A stretch of DNA of 64,000 bases from Inquilinus limosus DSM 16000 (GCF_000423185.1 NZ_KE383987.1:130228-194227), one strand, 5' to 3'. Positions 36,028 to 44,810 are shown, counted from the stretch's first letter. The notes: generated from the sequence alone by a model not told the origin. Translations and numbers: made by a program.

Positions 36028-37587
36028 CTACTCCGCCTTCCAGGCGCCCCAGAGCCGCGGCTTGTCGGCCGCCCAGGGGCGATAGCCCTTCAGCTTCGGC
36101 CCGACGGCGTCGACCGCCGGGTCGTAGTAGAGGCCGATGATCGGCACCTGCTCCGCCGCCAGCGCGTGCAGCTGCTTCAGCGCGTCCTTGCGCGCCGCGG
36201 CATCCTCGGTCTCGACCGACCGCGCCAGCAGTTCCGCCGCCTTCGGGTCGTCCCACTGCTCGGCCGGGTTCTCCGACTTGCGGCCGATCAGGATGCCGTA
36301 GAGCAGCGACGGGTCGAGCCGGGCCGAGAAGGCGAAGGACTGCAGCTGGAACTTGCCGGCGATGTAGTTGTCGAGCTGCGTCGCCCAGTCCAGCACCTCC
36401 AGCCGCGCGTCGATCCCGGCCGCGGCCAGCATCGCCTGGACCAGTACGGCGTTGTCGTACATGCCGTCGTAGCGCTTGTTGGCCTGGATGGTAATCGGCT
36501 GGCCCTTGTAGCCGGCCTCCTGCAGCAGCGATTGCGCCTTGGCCGGATCGTAGGCCGGCCAGTCGAGGAAGCCGTCATCGAAGAAGCTGCTGCTGCGGGC
36601 CACGGCCGAGGGGTTGGCCTCCGTCAGGCCATAGGTGCGGGCCTCGGCGATCTGCTTCAGGTCGATCGCATGGGCGATCGCCCGGCGGACGCGCGGATCG
36701 GACAGCAGGGGATCGGTGGTCTGGACCAGGATCACCGACCAGCCGAGGCCCTGGGCCGTCTCGACCGTGCCGCCATTGGCCTTGACCTGGTCGATCTTCG
36801 CCGGCGCCAGGCTGGGCAGCAGGTCGACCTGGCCCGTGGCCAGCGCCGCCTCCGCCGTCGACGGGTCGGGCACGATCTGGAAGCGGATCGTGTCGGCATG
36901 GGCGATGCGGGCGCCGGCATAGCCGCTGCCGGGTTCGGACAGCGGCTTGTAGTCGGCGAAGCGCTGCAGCACCACCGCCTCGCCCCGCTTCCACGAGGCC
37001 AGCTTGTAGGGCCCGGTCCCGATCGGCGCGTTCCAGCTGCCGTCCGGGTTCAGGCTGTCCGGGCTGATCGTGCCGCTGGCGAAGCACTGGAAATTGGCCA
37101 GCTGCGCCAGGAACAGGGCGTTCGGCGCGGCCAGGCGGAAGCGGATCGTCTGCGGGTCCGGCGTCTCCACCGCCTCGACCTTCAGCCCGCCGGAGCCGTC
37201 GAAGAGCGGCCGGCAGGTCCAGCTCTCCGTCGCCCAGCGGCGGTCCCAGCTCCATTTCACCTCGGCCGAGGTGACCGGCTTGCCGTTGTGGAACAGCGCC
37301 CCCTGGCGGATCTTGAAGTCGTAGGTCCGGCCGCCGTCCGTGACCGTCCAGGACTCGGCCAAGGCCGGGCCGACGGTCAGGTCCTCGCGATAGCCGACCA
37401 GGGATTCGACCACATGCTGCATCACGGTGTCCGTGTTGCCGTCGCGGTTGATGCCGGGATCGGTGCTGCGGATATCCGCGGTCAGCGCCACGGTGATGGT
37501 GCCGCCGTCGCGCGGCGCGTCCTGCGCCGCCGCGCCGGCAGCCAGGACCAGGGCGAGCGCGAGCCCGCCGAACATCGCCTTCATCAC
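36028..37587 (-). CDS. Orphan peptide-type ABC substrate-binding protein (SBP_bac_5)
   Basis: A 519-residue binding protein. Signal peptide residues 1-21 (GAAAQD). The mature chain has DIRSTDPGINRDGNTDTVMQ and RTYDFKIRQGALFHNGKPVT near 90-110, the SBP_bac_5 signature. No permease or ATPase genes accompany it; it is 26 bases downstream of an esterase-like gene on the same strand. It could feed the Dpp-type membrane complex encoded at 28264-31743, which would then have two binding proteins, but this is inference. Confidence 0.9.
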   Translation of the reverse strand: MMKAMFGGLALALVLAAGAAAQDAPRDGGTITVALTADIRSTDPGINRDGNTDTVMQHVVESLVGYREDLTVGPALAESWTVTDGGRTYDFKIRQGALFHNGKPVTSAEVKWSWDRRWATESWTCRPLFDGSGGLKVEAVETPDPQTIRFRLAAPNALFLAQLANFQCFASGTISPDSLNPDGSWNAPIGTGPYKLASWKRGEAVVLQRFADYKPLSEPGSGYAGARIAHADTIRFQIVPDPSTAEAALATGQVDLLPSLAPAKIDQVKANGGTVETAQGLGWSVILVQTTDPLLSDPRVRRAIAHAIDLKQIAEARTYGLTEANPSAVARSSSFFDDGFLDWPAYDPAKAQSLLQEAGYKGQPITIQANKRYDGMYDNAVLVQAMLAAAGIDARLEVLDWATQLDNYIAGKFQLQSFAFSARLDPSLLYGILIGRKSENPAEQWDDPKAAELLARSVETEDAAARKDALKQLHALAAEQVPIIGLYYDPAVDAVGPKLKGYRPWAADKPRLWGAWKAE

Positions 37588-37613
37588 TGCCCCCTGTTTG
37601 TCGTTGTTGACCG

Positions 37614-38462
37614 TCAGACCTTTTTTCGCCGGGCGAGCACCTCCCCGAAGAAGCTCTTCACCGCGCCCAGCAGCTCGCGGTCGTCATGGCCGATGCCGGG
37701 GATGGTGTCCTGCTGTACGGCGACGCCCTGCGCCTCCAGGCTGCGGCGCAGCGACCGCATCCGGTCCTGGCGGTTGCGGCCGGCGAGGTCGGCGCCGGGC
37801 ATCCACCAGGCGTCGCCCGGCTTGATGGTGATCTCCCAGGTCTCGGTGTCGTCGCCGCCGATCACCATATGCACCGGCACCCGGCGGATGGCGTCGAGGT
37901 CGAGCGGCTTGCCGAACACGGCCTCGAAGTTCCGCACCCCGACCCAGAAGTCGTGCTCGAAATCGAGCAGGGTGACGACGCCGGGCGCGCCGATCGAGGC
38001 GCCCAGCAGCCGCTCCGGATGCAGGTAGAGGAAGCGGTGGGTGAAGTGTCCACCGCCGGAGAAGCCGTACATCAGCACCCGGTCGCCCTCGATCCGGTAC
38101 CGGGCTTGGGTCTCGGCGATCATGGCCAGCAGCACGGCGTCGTAATGCAGGTCGCCGGCGCGTAGCAGCTTGTAGCTGGACAGGTCGCCCGGTTCGGTGA
38201 TGCCGACCGGGAACAGCGGCGCCAGCACGATTACGCCGTGCCGCTCGGCGAAATCGGCGAAGCCGTCGCGGTAGGTCTGCATGCCGCGCTCGGTGCCGTG
38301 CACGATCACCGCCAGCGGCCAGCGGTCGGCGCCGTCCTCGTCGTAATCCTCCGGCACATAGGCGCAGTAGCAGAAGCGCTGGTCGAGGCCGCAGGCATAG
38401 ACCGTGGTCGCCCCGAAATCGCTGGACGTCAGCACCCTGCCATGCCCGTGCGGCCGCGCCAT
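37614..38462 (-). CDS. Alpha/beta hydrolase, esterase-like
   Basis: A 282-residue cytoplasmic alpha/beta hydrolase. The nucleophile elbow is GFSGGG with Ser135; HGTE near 55-58 gives the oxyanion region; candidate acid Asp in GGDDTETWE and base His in GIGHDD complete the triad. The family resembles PHB-depolymerase-like esterases and feruloyl esterases. With the SBP gene just downstream it suggests uptake plus hydrolysis of one substrate. The ATG at 38462 is chosen; the upstream open frame runs through an AT-richer non-coding stretch. Confidence 0.8.
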   Translation of the reverse strand: MARPHGHGRVLTSSDFGATTVYACGLDQRFCYCAYVPEDYDEDGADRWPLAVIVHGTERGMQTYRDGFADFAERHGVIVLAPLFPVGITEPGDLSSYKLLRAGDLHYDAVLLAMIAETQARYRIEGDRVLMYGFSGGGHFTHRFLYLHPERLLGASIGAPGVVTLLDFEHDFWVGVRNFEAVFGKPLDLDAIRRVPVHMVIGGDDTETWEITIKPGDAWWMPGADLAGRNRQDRMRSLRRSLEAQGVAVQQDTIPGIGHDDRELLGAVKSFFGEVLARRKKV

Positions 38463-38684
38463 GATGGTCCTCCCAACTCCCTGCTTGCCGAAAGTGAGAC
38501 ATGTTTTTAGGAGCATGAAAAGCACAATCGTCGCGATTCTATCGACGCCGGCGTTCTTTCGTGAGGCAGAAACGCAGACGTCGTTCACGCAGACGCGCGC
38601 AGCCGTCCCCATCCTCCCGTATGGGAGGGGAGCAGAAGACCGGCAAAGAGAAACGGAATGGGCTGATGTGACCCGCGGCAGCGC

Positions 38685-39238
38685 TCAGCTGCTGTCCGGC
38701 TTCGGGACCGTGAACGGCGCGAGGCCGTCTTCGGACTCGTCCGGCTGCGCGGGCCAGCCGTCTACGGTGTCGGAATTCACAGCAGTGACGTCCGTGCCCG
38801 CGTCGGGCGGACTGCCGGAGGCATTGTCGTTGGCCTGGGCGACATCGTCCCAGCCCGGCGGCAGCCGGCTCGGGTCCAGCCGGCGGCCGAGCCAGCGGCA
38901 GACCTCGCGCACGAACTCGCCGGCCGACAGGGTGTCGAGCTGCACGTCCAGCACCTCGTCTTCGGTCAGCCGCTCCCACACCTGCTCCCGCAGGCGTTCG
39001 GTCTCCTCGGGATCGACAGCCGGATCGAGCGGGACAGGCGCGACTGCATCAGCGGGAAATCCGGCGGCTCCTGCGGCTCCGCCGGGGTTGCCTGCTGCTG
39101 CCGCTCGGTCAGCCGCTTGCTGCGGATGTCGATCTCGACCACCTCGCGCAGCTTGTCCAGCGCCCATCCCGTCCAGTTCAGGTCGGGATCGGTCGGCCGG
39201 GCCTCGCCCGCCTCGCCATCGGTCTGCGCCATGTCCAT
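38685..39238 (-). pseudogene. Frameshifted gene of unknown function under a LexA-like box
   Basis: Two overlapping frames on the minus strand look like one protein. From ATG 39238 the first frame reads MDMAQTDGEAGEARP to EPPDFP. The second frame continues DAVAPVPLDPAVDPEE and runs to the stop at 38685, through LREQVWERLTEDEVLDVQLD, FVREVCRWLGRRLDP and PPGWDDVAQANDN. Joining them needs a -1 shift at or near TTTCCCG (complement of 39053-39059), which has the X_XXY_YYZ form of a slippery site. The joined product would be ~185 residues, acidic, with no family I recognise. A one-base deletion, a sequencing error and programmed frameshifting are all possible; decay is the default call. Confidence 0.55.
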
Positions 39239-39239
39239 A

Positions 39240-39274
39240 GAACATATCATGAACATGTGTTCCGAGTTAAGCAA
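39240..39274 (-). promoter_or_regulatory. LexA-like SOS box and promoter, possibly leaderless
   Basis: On the minus strand GTTC-ATGATAT-GTTC (39254 down to 39240) matches the alphaproteobacterial LexA box GTTC-N7-GTTC. It overlaps the -10 of a candidate promoter TTGCTT (39274-39269), 17-base spacer, CATGAT (39251-39246). The predicted start of transcription, 7 bases further on, is the A of the ATG at 39238, so the message may be leaderless. By my rough estimate one such box is expected by chance in 64 kb at this GC content; the promoter overlap is what makes it notable. Confidence 0.45.
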
Positions 39275-39470
39275 GAGGCGGAATGGGCCTGGTCGGCAGG
39301 ACGGCAATGGAGATCGTGTCGCCGCATGAGCGGTCGCGTAGATCGGTCTGAAGCACGCCCATCGGCAGACGTCGCGTCGGCGCTCCGAAGCGGACACTAC
39401 GGGAACCTGTGAGAGCCGCCGCTACATGACCCTGGAAAGCGTCGCCCCCTCTGGGCGATTATCGCACCGT

Positions 39471-39514
39471 CAGCCTGCCTGGCCTGACAGGCTCCCCCTC
39501 CCGGCCATGCCGGG
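39471..39514 (-). terminator. Possible terminator hairpins after the 92-residue gene
   Basis: CCCGGC-CAT-GCCGGG (39500-39514) and a weaker AGCCTG/CAGGCT pair just beyond lie directly 3' of the small gene ending at 39531. No T-run follows on the minus strand. The gap 39257-39530 holds nothing else I can identify. Confidence 0.3.
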
Positions 39515-39530
39515 AAACCGAACTGCGTGA

Positions 39531-39809
39531 TCAACCCGCCCTTTTCAACGCCGCCGCGATGTCCGCTTCGAGTTCTTCCACGAGCGTACGGTATTCACGA
39601 ACCACCTTGTCGTCGACCGGACGTCTGGCGATGAGGGTGTCCAGGGTCTCTACTGCCAATTGGTGGTCTTCGCAGAGCGAGCGAAATGGCTCACTCTGTT
39701 CGGCGAGGGAGCCGATCAGATGCGCCAGCTCCGGGAACCGCTCGATGGCCTTCTTCATCGCGTCGGCAGCCCTCTCAAACGGCTGCGAGAACTGACGGCG
39801 GCCGTTCAC
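39531..39809 (-). CDS. Small conserved hypothetical protein
   Basis: A protein of up to 92 residues, mostly alpha-helical and acidic: RFPELAHLIGSLAEQSEPF, LCEDHQLAVETLDTL and REYRTLVEELEADIAAALK. The pattern of a short cytoplasmic helical hairpin is one I associate with small conserved alphaproteobacterial proteins of unknown function, but I cannot name it. The GTG at 39809 gives the longest form without a good ribosome-binding site; the ATG at 39758 (MKKAIERF, 75 residues) with GAGAGGG upstream is a credible alternative. The gene is divergent from the TPR regulator at 40088. Confidence 0.6.
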   Translation of the reverse strand: MNGRRQFSQPFERAADAMKKAIERFPELAHLIGSLAEQSEPFRSLCEDHQLAVETLDTLIARRPVDDKVVREYRTLVEELEADIAAALKRAG

Positions 39810-40087
39810 AGCCGAACCGAACGACTACTGTCTCAGTCATAATAGAATAGGATTCGAGCGAGCAGGAGTATTTTACAGTATAAGTCGAGATGTCGCCGCG
39901 GGGGAGGCGGTCACATGGCGCAAACGTCAGCCCTTCAACGCTCGAGCGCGACCATCCAAGACCAGCGCAACGAGGCCGAGCGGAGCGTGGTCGCTGAACG
40001 TCCGAAGGGATCACGATTCCCGAATGGCCGGCGCACGGCCACTGTCTGCCCCGCCGCCACGGCCGCCGCACTTCGAAATCCGCCGTG

Positions 40088-41899
40088 ATGCCGGACACGA
40101 CTTCACCTGCCCTGCCAGCCGAGGCGATCCGCGAGGCGCTCGAACGGATTCTCGCCAGCACGGATTTCAGCGTGTCCGAGCGGAATCGCCGCTTTCTCCG
40201 GTACGTGGTTGAAGAGACGCTCGCGGGGCGGACCGACCGCATCAAGGGCTACAGCATCGCCGTGGCGGTTTTCGATCGCGATGAGAGCTTCGACCCGCAG
40301 GTCGACCCGATTGTCCGGATCGAGGCCGGCCGGCTGCGGCGTTCGCTGGACCACTACTATCTCACCGGCGGCCAGGACGACGCGATCCGCATCACCGTCC
40401 CGAAGGGCACCTACGTCCCGACGTTCACCGCCAGGGAAGCGGCGGGGCCGACGATCGCCCCGCTTCCGGACCCACCGCCCCTATTGCCGCCGGACCCGAC
40501 GGGGCCGGCCAGCCCCGAATCGATTGCCCCGCCCAAGCCCGACCTCCCTGGGAACAGGCTCAGCCGGTTACACCGGTTTCCGCTGAGTGGCATTCTGATC
40601 GTGGTCGCGGTCATCGTGCTCGGCGCCGTCTGGCGCCTGGACGCGCTCACACGGCCCAACGCGCAAATCGAGGCGACGATGCGACGTGGTCCGGCGGTGG
40701 TGGTGGCCCAGCTCGAGGAACGCGATCCCGACGCCGCCCGCCTCCATCTCGGGGCCGGCCTGACCCACGAAATCATCGCTGCACTGAGCCGCTACAAGTA
40801 CCTCTTTGTGTTCGGCGCCGACACCAGCCTCGGGCTCGGCCCGGGGAACAGCGCCGACACCCTCGCACGGCAGCTATCGGCCGATTATGTGCTGTCCGGA
40901 AGCGTCAGCGCGACGCCGGACCGAATCCGGCTGCTGGTCTCGCTGATCGACGGCGAGACGGGCCGTCATCTCTGGTCGCAATCTTATGAGAGCCCGGTCG
41001 TTCCCGCCCGGATCGTCGACATCCAAGCGGAAATCGCGCGCCGTGTCGTCGACAGCGTGGCACAGCCTTATGGCGCCATCTACGGGGACAAGATCACCGG
41101 ATTGACTGCCAAGCCGCCGGAACAGTTCAGTTCCTATGAATGCGTCCTTCTCTTCTACGCCTATTGGCGCCGGACGGAGAGCGCCCTCTATCCGCCCGTG
41201 CGGGATTGCCTGGAGCGAACGATCGTCGACGACCCGGACTATGCCGACGCCTGGGCCGCGCTGGCCCTGGTTTATGCCGATGTGGTGCGTTTCGGCATCC
41301 ACGCCGATTCGGTTGCCTTCGACCCGCTTGAGCGCGCGTTGGGGCTGGCGCAGCGTGCGGTCGTCTTGGCGCCCGATGCGCCGCTCGGTTACCAAGCACA
41401 GCACCTCGTGTTCTGGCTGAGGCATGATGTCGAGCAGAGCTTTGCGGCCGCCCGCGCCGGGTTGGCTCGCAGCCCGAACAATGCGGAGCTCCTGGCCGAT
41501 CTCGGCGGCCGTTTGTGCCTCGCGGGGCAGTTCGCCGAGGGCTTGCCGCTTCTGACCGAAGCCTTTGCCCGCAATCCGGGCCAGCCCACCATCTACCGCC
41601 TCGGCTTCTTCCTGGCGCACTACATGGCCGGACAATACGAGGACGCGCTGACCGAGGCCTTGAAGATCGACCAGCGGCACAATCGGTTCACGCATGTGGC
41701 CCATGCGATCGCCTATGCCCAGCTGGGGCGGAAAGAGCAGGCAACCGAGGAGATCGACCTGCTGCTGAAGCTCAACCCCGGTTACGGCGACCGGGTCGTG
41801 ACCGACCTGCAGGCCCGGAATGTGGCGCCGGAGATCATCCGCGCAGTCGTCGACGGGCTACGCAAGGCCGGGCTCGACGTTCCACAGGCGGGAATTTAG
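40088..41899 (+). CDS. Membrane-anchored TPR regulator (cyclase-like family, no cyclase domain)
   Basis: A 603-residue protein. Residues ~10-115 form a conserved domain (SERNRRFLRYVVEETLAG; RIKGYSIAVAVFDRDESFDP; RIEAGRLRRSLDHYY; VPKGTYVP) that in related proteins precedes cyclase or TPR modules. A Pro-rich linker (120-160) leads to one transmembrane helix at about 167-183. The external or periplasmic part has an FlgO-like segment (VVVAQLEERDPDAARLHLGAG; LSADYVLSGSVSATPDRIRLL) and then TPR repeats to the end. The N-domain is cytoplasmic and probably binds DNA or a partner. A GTG three bases upstream is an alternative start. It heads the 40-46 kb envelope cluster. Confidence 0.8.
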   Translation: MPDTTSPALPAEAIREALERILASTDFSVSERNRRFLRYVVEETLAGRTDRIKGYSIAVAVFDRDESFDPQVDPIVRIEAGRLRRSLDHYYLTGGQDDAIRITVPKGTYVPTFTAREAAGPTIAPLPDPPPLLPPDPTGPASPESIAPPKPDLPGNRLSRLHRFPLSGILIVVAVIVLGAVWRLDALTRPNAQIEATMRRGPAVVVAQLEERDPDAARLHLGAGLTHEIIAALSRYKYLFVFGADTSLGLGPGNSADTLARQLSADYVLSGSVSATPDRIRLLVSLIDGETGRHLWSQSYESPVVPARIVDIQAEIARRVVDSVAQPYGAIYGDKITGLTAKPPEQFSSYECVLLFYAYWRRTESALYPPVRDCLERTIVDDPDYADAWAALALVYADVVRFGIHADSVAFDPLERALGLAQRAVVLAPDAPLGYQAQHLVFWLRHDVEQSFAAARAGLARSPNNAELLADLGGRLCLAGQFAEGLPLLTEAFARNPGQPTIYRLGFFLAHYMAGQYEDALTEALKIDQRHNRFTHVAHAIAYAQLGRKEQATEEIDLLLKLNPGYGDRVVTDLQARNVAPEIIRAVVDGLRKAGLDVPQAGI

Positions 41900-41932
41900 C
41901 CGCTTCGCTGGGACTGTATCGGCTACGACAAC

Positions 41933-41956
41933 GGTAAATTACCTGCGGTTACCTGC
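41933..41956 (+). promoter_or_regulatory. Tandem TTACCTGC repeats upstream of the envelope cluster
   Basis: TTACCTGC at 41939-41946 is repeated exactly at 41949-41956, a 10-base period that places both on one face of the helix, as for OmpR/PhoB-type activators. The palindrome GGTAAATTACC (41933-41943) overlaps the first copy. The site is ~157 bases before the DUF2092 gene. The binding protein is unknown. Confidence 0.35.
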
Positions 41957-42112
41957 CCAAGCGCTGCCGCCGTCGGCACTCTCCCGCTGACATTGAGGCG
42001 TGCGGTTCGACCCGGGCGATCGTCGGTCCGGATCGATGATCTACGGTCGGGGTTAACCCGGCACCGTGGCCGGCTGCGCCTCATCCGCCCGACGCATCGC
42101 TTGGAGGCCAGC

Positions 42113-42928
42113 ATGGACCAAGGGGCCGATACGATGTCTGCCCGCCATCCTCGCAGGCGGCTGCCTGCGCTGGCTGCTGCGGTCCTGACGCTGGCCGTGT
42201 CGATCGTGCCGTCCGTCCGGGCACAGGACAATAGCGCCGCGACCATCCTCAAGGCGATGGCCGACTACACGAGAGGCCAGAAGACGCTTTCGCTCACATT
42301 CGATGCCGACATCGAGGTGATCACGCCACAGCTCGAGAAAATTCAGTTCACCAGCTCGGGCGAGGTGCTGCTGATCCGTCCGGACAAGCTGCGCATGCGG
42401 CGGACGGGTGGCTACGCCGATGTCGAGCAGTCCTTCGACGGCAAGACGCTCACCGTCTACGGCAGGAGCATCAACGCCTTCGCGCAGCTGGACACACCCG
42501 GGACGGTCGATCAGCTCATCGACAGATTGCGGACCGAATATTCGATCTCGGCGCCGGGGGCCGATCTCCTGCTCTCGCGCGTCTATGACGAACTGATGGC
42601 GGACGTCATCGAGGCGAAGCACATCGGCCAAGGCGTCATCGACGGCATCGAATGCGAGCATCTGGCGTTCCGCAACCAGGACACCGACTGGCAGCTCTGG
42701 GTCGAGATTGGCGGGCAGCCGATCCCGCGCAAGCTCGTCATCACCAGCAAGGCGATCGCCGCGGCGCCGCAATACACGCTGCGCATCAAGACGTGGGAGA
42801 CGGACGTGCCGGCGGAGGCGGAGCAATTCGCGCTCGATCTCCCGCCCAACGCCAGAAAAATCGGCATGGATGCGCTGGAGCATCTCGACGAGGTTCCGCC
42901 CGGCGTCGCGACAGGAGGCCGGCCATGA
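42113..42928 (+). CDS. DUF2092 periplasmic protein
   Basis: A 271-residue exported protein. Signal peptide with an unusually long N-region (residues 1-37, cleavage near VRAQD); a second ATG at residue 8 is possible, but GGAGG sits 5 bases before the ATG at 42113. The mature part matches DUF2092: ILKAMADYTRGQKTLSLTFD, TSSGEVLLIRPDKLRMRRTG and DGKTLTVYGRSINAFAQLD. The fold is probably LolA/LolB-like (half-barrel that can hold a lipid), which suggests lipid or lipoprotein handling in the periplasm, but no member has a proven role that I know of. Coupled to the next gene by ATGA. Confidence 0.85.
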   Translation: MDQGADTMSARHPRRRLPALAAAVLTLAVSIVPSVRAQDNSAATILKAMADYTRGQKTLSLTFDADIEVITPQLEKIQFTSSGEVLLIRPDKLRMRRTGGYADVEQSFDGKTLTVYGRSINAFAQLDTPGTVDQLIDRLRTEYSISAPGADLLLSRVYDELMADVIEAKHIGQGVIDGIECEHLAFRNQDTDWQLWVEIGGQPIPRKLVITSKAIAAAPQYTLRIKTWETDVPAEAEQFALDLPPNARKIGMDALEHLDEVPPGVATGGRP

Positions 42929-43221
42929 CACCTCTCGCGAGGATTCTGGTTCATATGCCGCTTGTGGCGATTGCAGGCGCGGTCGGCCTCCTGTGGAACG
43001 GCGAGATCTCGCTGAGCCACGGTCCTGCGCTGATAACCCAGGCCCACGCCCGCATCGGACGCCCGCTGACGCCGCTGAGCTACGCCGGGGTCGCTCGGCG
43101 CACGACACGCCGGGCCGTCGCCGTGGGTGCCGCGACGGCCGCGCCCGTCGTGGTCGCCCCTGCACCCGCCTGCGTACAGGTCGTGAACGCCTATGGGCAG
43201 ATCACCTACAGATGCCCATGA
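42925..43221 (+). CDS. Small exported protein with C-terminal Cys pair
   Basis: A 98-residue protein that overlaps the DUF2092 stop by four bases (ATGA), so it is translationally coupled. A hydrophobic N-terminal segment (residues ~5-25) acts as a signal or anchor. The C-terminus ACVQVVNAYGQITYRCP has two cysteines 14 residues apart that could form a disulfide. Its position suggests a partner of the DUF2092 protein. Family not recognised. Confidence 0.7.
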   Translation: MTPLARILVHMPLVAIAGAVGLLWNGEISLSHGPALITQAHARIGRPLTPLSYAGVARRTTRRAVAVGAATAAPVVVAPAPACVQVVNAYGQITYRCP

Positions 43222-43391
43222 GCGACGGCCGACTTCAGGGTCGGCGACGCGGCGCCACGTTAGTCCAGGTCAGCCTAGCCGGCCCGCTAGATCTACCGGT
43301 CCGGCCTGACTCATCTTCCTGCCCATTTTTGCATGGAGCGATTGCCTTGACGAATTCGACATCCCGACAAGCCCCGGCCCGCCCTCGGCGA

Positions 43392-43853
43392 ATGATGCAG
43401 TCCGGCGCGTGGCTGGCAGCCGCCGCGATGTTGCTGGCGGCGTGCTCGAACCGGGATTCAGGAGGCGCTCCCGCGTCGATCCAGGGTCGGGCGCCGGATG
43501 CCACGGTGGAGATGCATGAGGTCCAGGCCGCGTATATCGGCAGCGGCAGCGGCGGCAGCGGCACCTTGTTCTTCCGCGGCCGAAGCTACCCGTTCAGGGT
43601 CGGCGGGGTCGGGATCGGCGGCATCGGCCTGTCGACGGTCGACGCCCACGGCGAGGTCTACAATCTGCAGAGCATGGAGCAGTTTCCAGGGACCTATGCC
43701 CAGGGCCGGTACGGTTTCGCCATCGGCACTGCGAGCGGAGGCGATCTCTGGCTGAAGAACGAAGCCGGCGTCGTCATGCACCTGGTCGCCAAGCGGGAGG
43801 GCTTGATGCTGAGCCTCGGCGCGGATGCGATCAGGATCTCCATGGATCAGTGA
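43392..43853 (+). CDS. Putative outer-membrane or periplasmic lipoprotein
   Basis: A 153-residue lipoprotein: signal residues 1-17 with lipobox LAAC and lipidated Cys18, followed by SNRDSGGAP, which lacks the inner-membrane-retention Asp at +2, so outer-membrane sorting is likely. The mature part is Gly-rich (IGSGSGGSGTLFFRGRSY; VGGVGIGGIGLSTVDAHGEV) with YAQGRYGFAIGTASGGDLWL and MHLVAKREGLMLSLG. I recognise a repeated style of conserved alphaproteobacterial proteins but no named domain. Two consecutive ATG codons mark the start; a TTG at 43347 is less likely. Confidence 0.72.
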   Translation: MMQSGAWLAAAAMLLAACSNRDSGGAPASIQGRAPDATVEMHEVQAAYIGSGSGGSGTLFFRGRSYPFRVGGVGIGGIGLSTVDAHGEVYNLQSMEQFPGTYAQGRYGFAIGTASGGDLWLKNEAGVVMHLVAKREGLMLSLGADAIRISMDQ

Positions 43854-43893
43854 CGTCCCGGCGGCTCGCGCAAAGCGAAAGAGGATGCCTGAA

Positions 43894-44706
43894 ATGCCGA
43901 CGCTCCTTGCCGGTACCGCCCGACGCACATGCGTGATCGGTATGTTGATCGGGGTTCTGTGGGACGCGCCCTCAGGCGGTCCGGCCGCGGCCCAGGACAT
44001 GGCGGCGTCGTTCGCGAGCGCACCGGACGGGCCGTGGTTCGTCCGGATCACGCCCTATGCCTGGCTGCCCTCGGTCAGCGGCAGCACCCGGGGAGACCAT
44101 CGCGTCCCGTCGCTGTCGATCGACAAGGATTTCTCCGATATCCTGACCGATCTCGACTTCGCCGCCATGATCGTCGGCACGGTGCGCTACGACCGGGTCG
44201 GCCTGCTGGTCGACCTCGACTACGTGTCCCTCAGCGTCGACGGCAACCTGTCCGGTCCGTTCAGGACCAGGTACCACACCAACCTGGAAGCCCTTGTGGC
44301 GACGGTCGGCGCCACCGCCCGCGTGGTCGACGAGCCGAAGCTCGGCATCGATCTCCTGGTCGGCGCCCGGATTCTGGGGCTGTGGATCGACGGCAACCTC
44401 AAGGGCCAGGGCCCGTTCGGCCGCTCGCGCGGCTTCAGCGACAGCGCCACGATCGTCGACGGCCTCGTCGGCGTCCGCGCCGGTGTCGAGCTCGGCGACG
44501 GCTTCTCGCTGATCGGCTACGCCGATATCGGCGCCGGCAACTCCGACCTCACCTGGCAGGTGCTCGGCGCAGTTGAATACTCCTTCAGCAACTCGGTCTC
44601 GGGTGCGATCGGGTACCGCTACCTCGGTTACGACTTCGGCGGCCATGCGCCGCTCGATGACCTTGCCCTTTATGGGCCGATCCTCGGCGTCACGATCCGG
44701 TTCTGA
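43894..44706 (+). CDS. Outer-membrane beta-barrel-like protein
   Basis: A 270-residue exported protein (signal residues ~1-30, cleavage near AAAQD). The mature part alternates polar and aromatic or aliphatic residues in strands (WFVRITPYAWLPSVSGS; VRYDRVGLLVDLDYVSL; SGAIGYRYLGYDFGG) and ends in an aromatic residue, VTIRF, the C-terminal signature for outer-membrane barrel insertion. Probably an 8-stranded barrel of unknown function. ATG at 43894 has GAGG at good spacing; an in-frame ATG at 43885 is too close to it. Confidence 0.78.
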   Translation: MPTLLAGTARRTCVIGMLIGVLWDAPSGGPAAAQDMAASFASAPDGPWFVRITPYAWLPSVSGSTRGDHRVPSLSIDKDFSDILTDLDFAAMIVGTVRYDRVGLLVDLDYVSLSVDGNLSGPFRTRYHTNLEALVATVGATARVVDEPKLGIDLLVGARILGLWIDGNLKGQGPFGRSRGFSDSATIVDGLVGVRAGVELGDGFSLIGYADIGAGNSDLTWQVLGAVEYSFSNSVSGAIGYRYLGYDFGGHAPLDDLALYGPILGVTIRF

Positions 44707-44810
44707 CCGAAGGCTTACCCTCTGCTCGTCGACATTAGCGAAATTTCAGCAATCGAACGATTTGGCCTTCAGGTCAGTACCATCTTCGATATAGATTAGG
44801 GAGGTCTGCA

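Noticed and set aside
39053-39059. Confident call of programmed -1 frameshifting
   Set aside because: The heptamer TTTCCCG has the formal slippery pattern, but CCC in the second triplet is a poor slippage codon and I see no clear downstream pseudoknot; a single-base deletion is simpler. It stays a finding, not a called mechanism.
44711-44810. Separate sigma-70 promoter for the DUF1254 gene
   Set aside because: TATAGATT is a fair -10, but no -35 at 16-18 bases could be found, so it is only mentioned in the gene entry.
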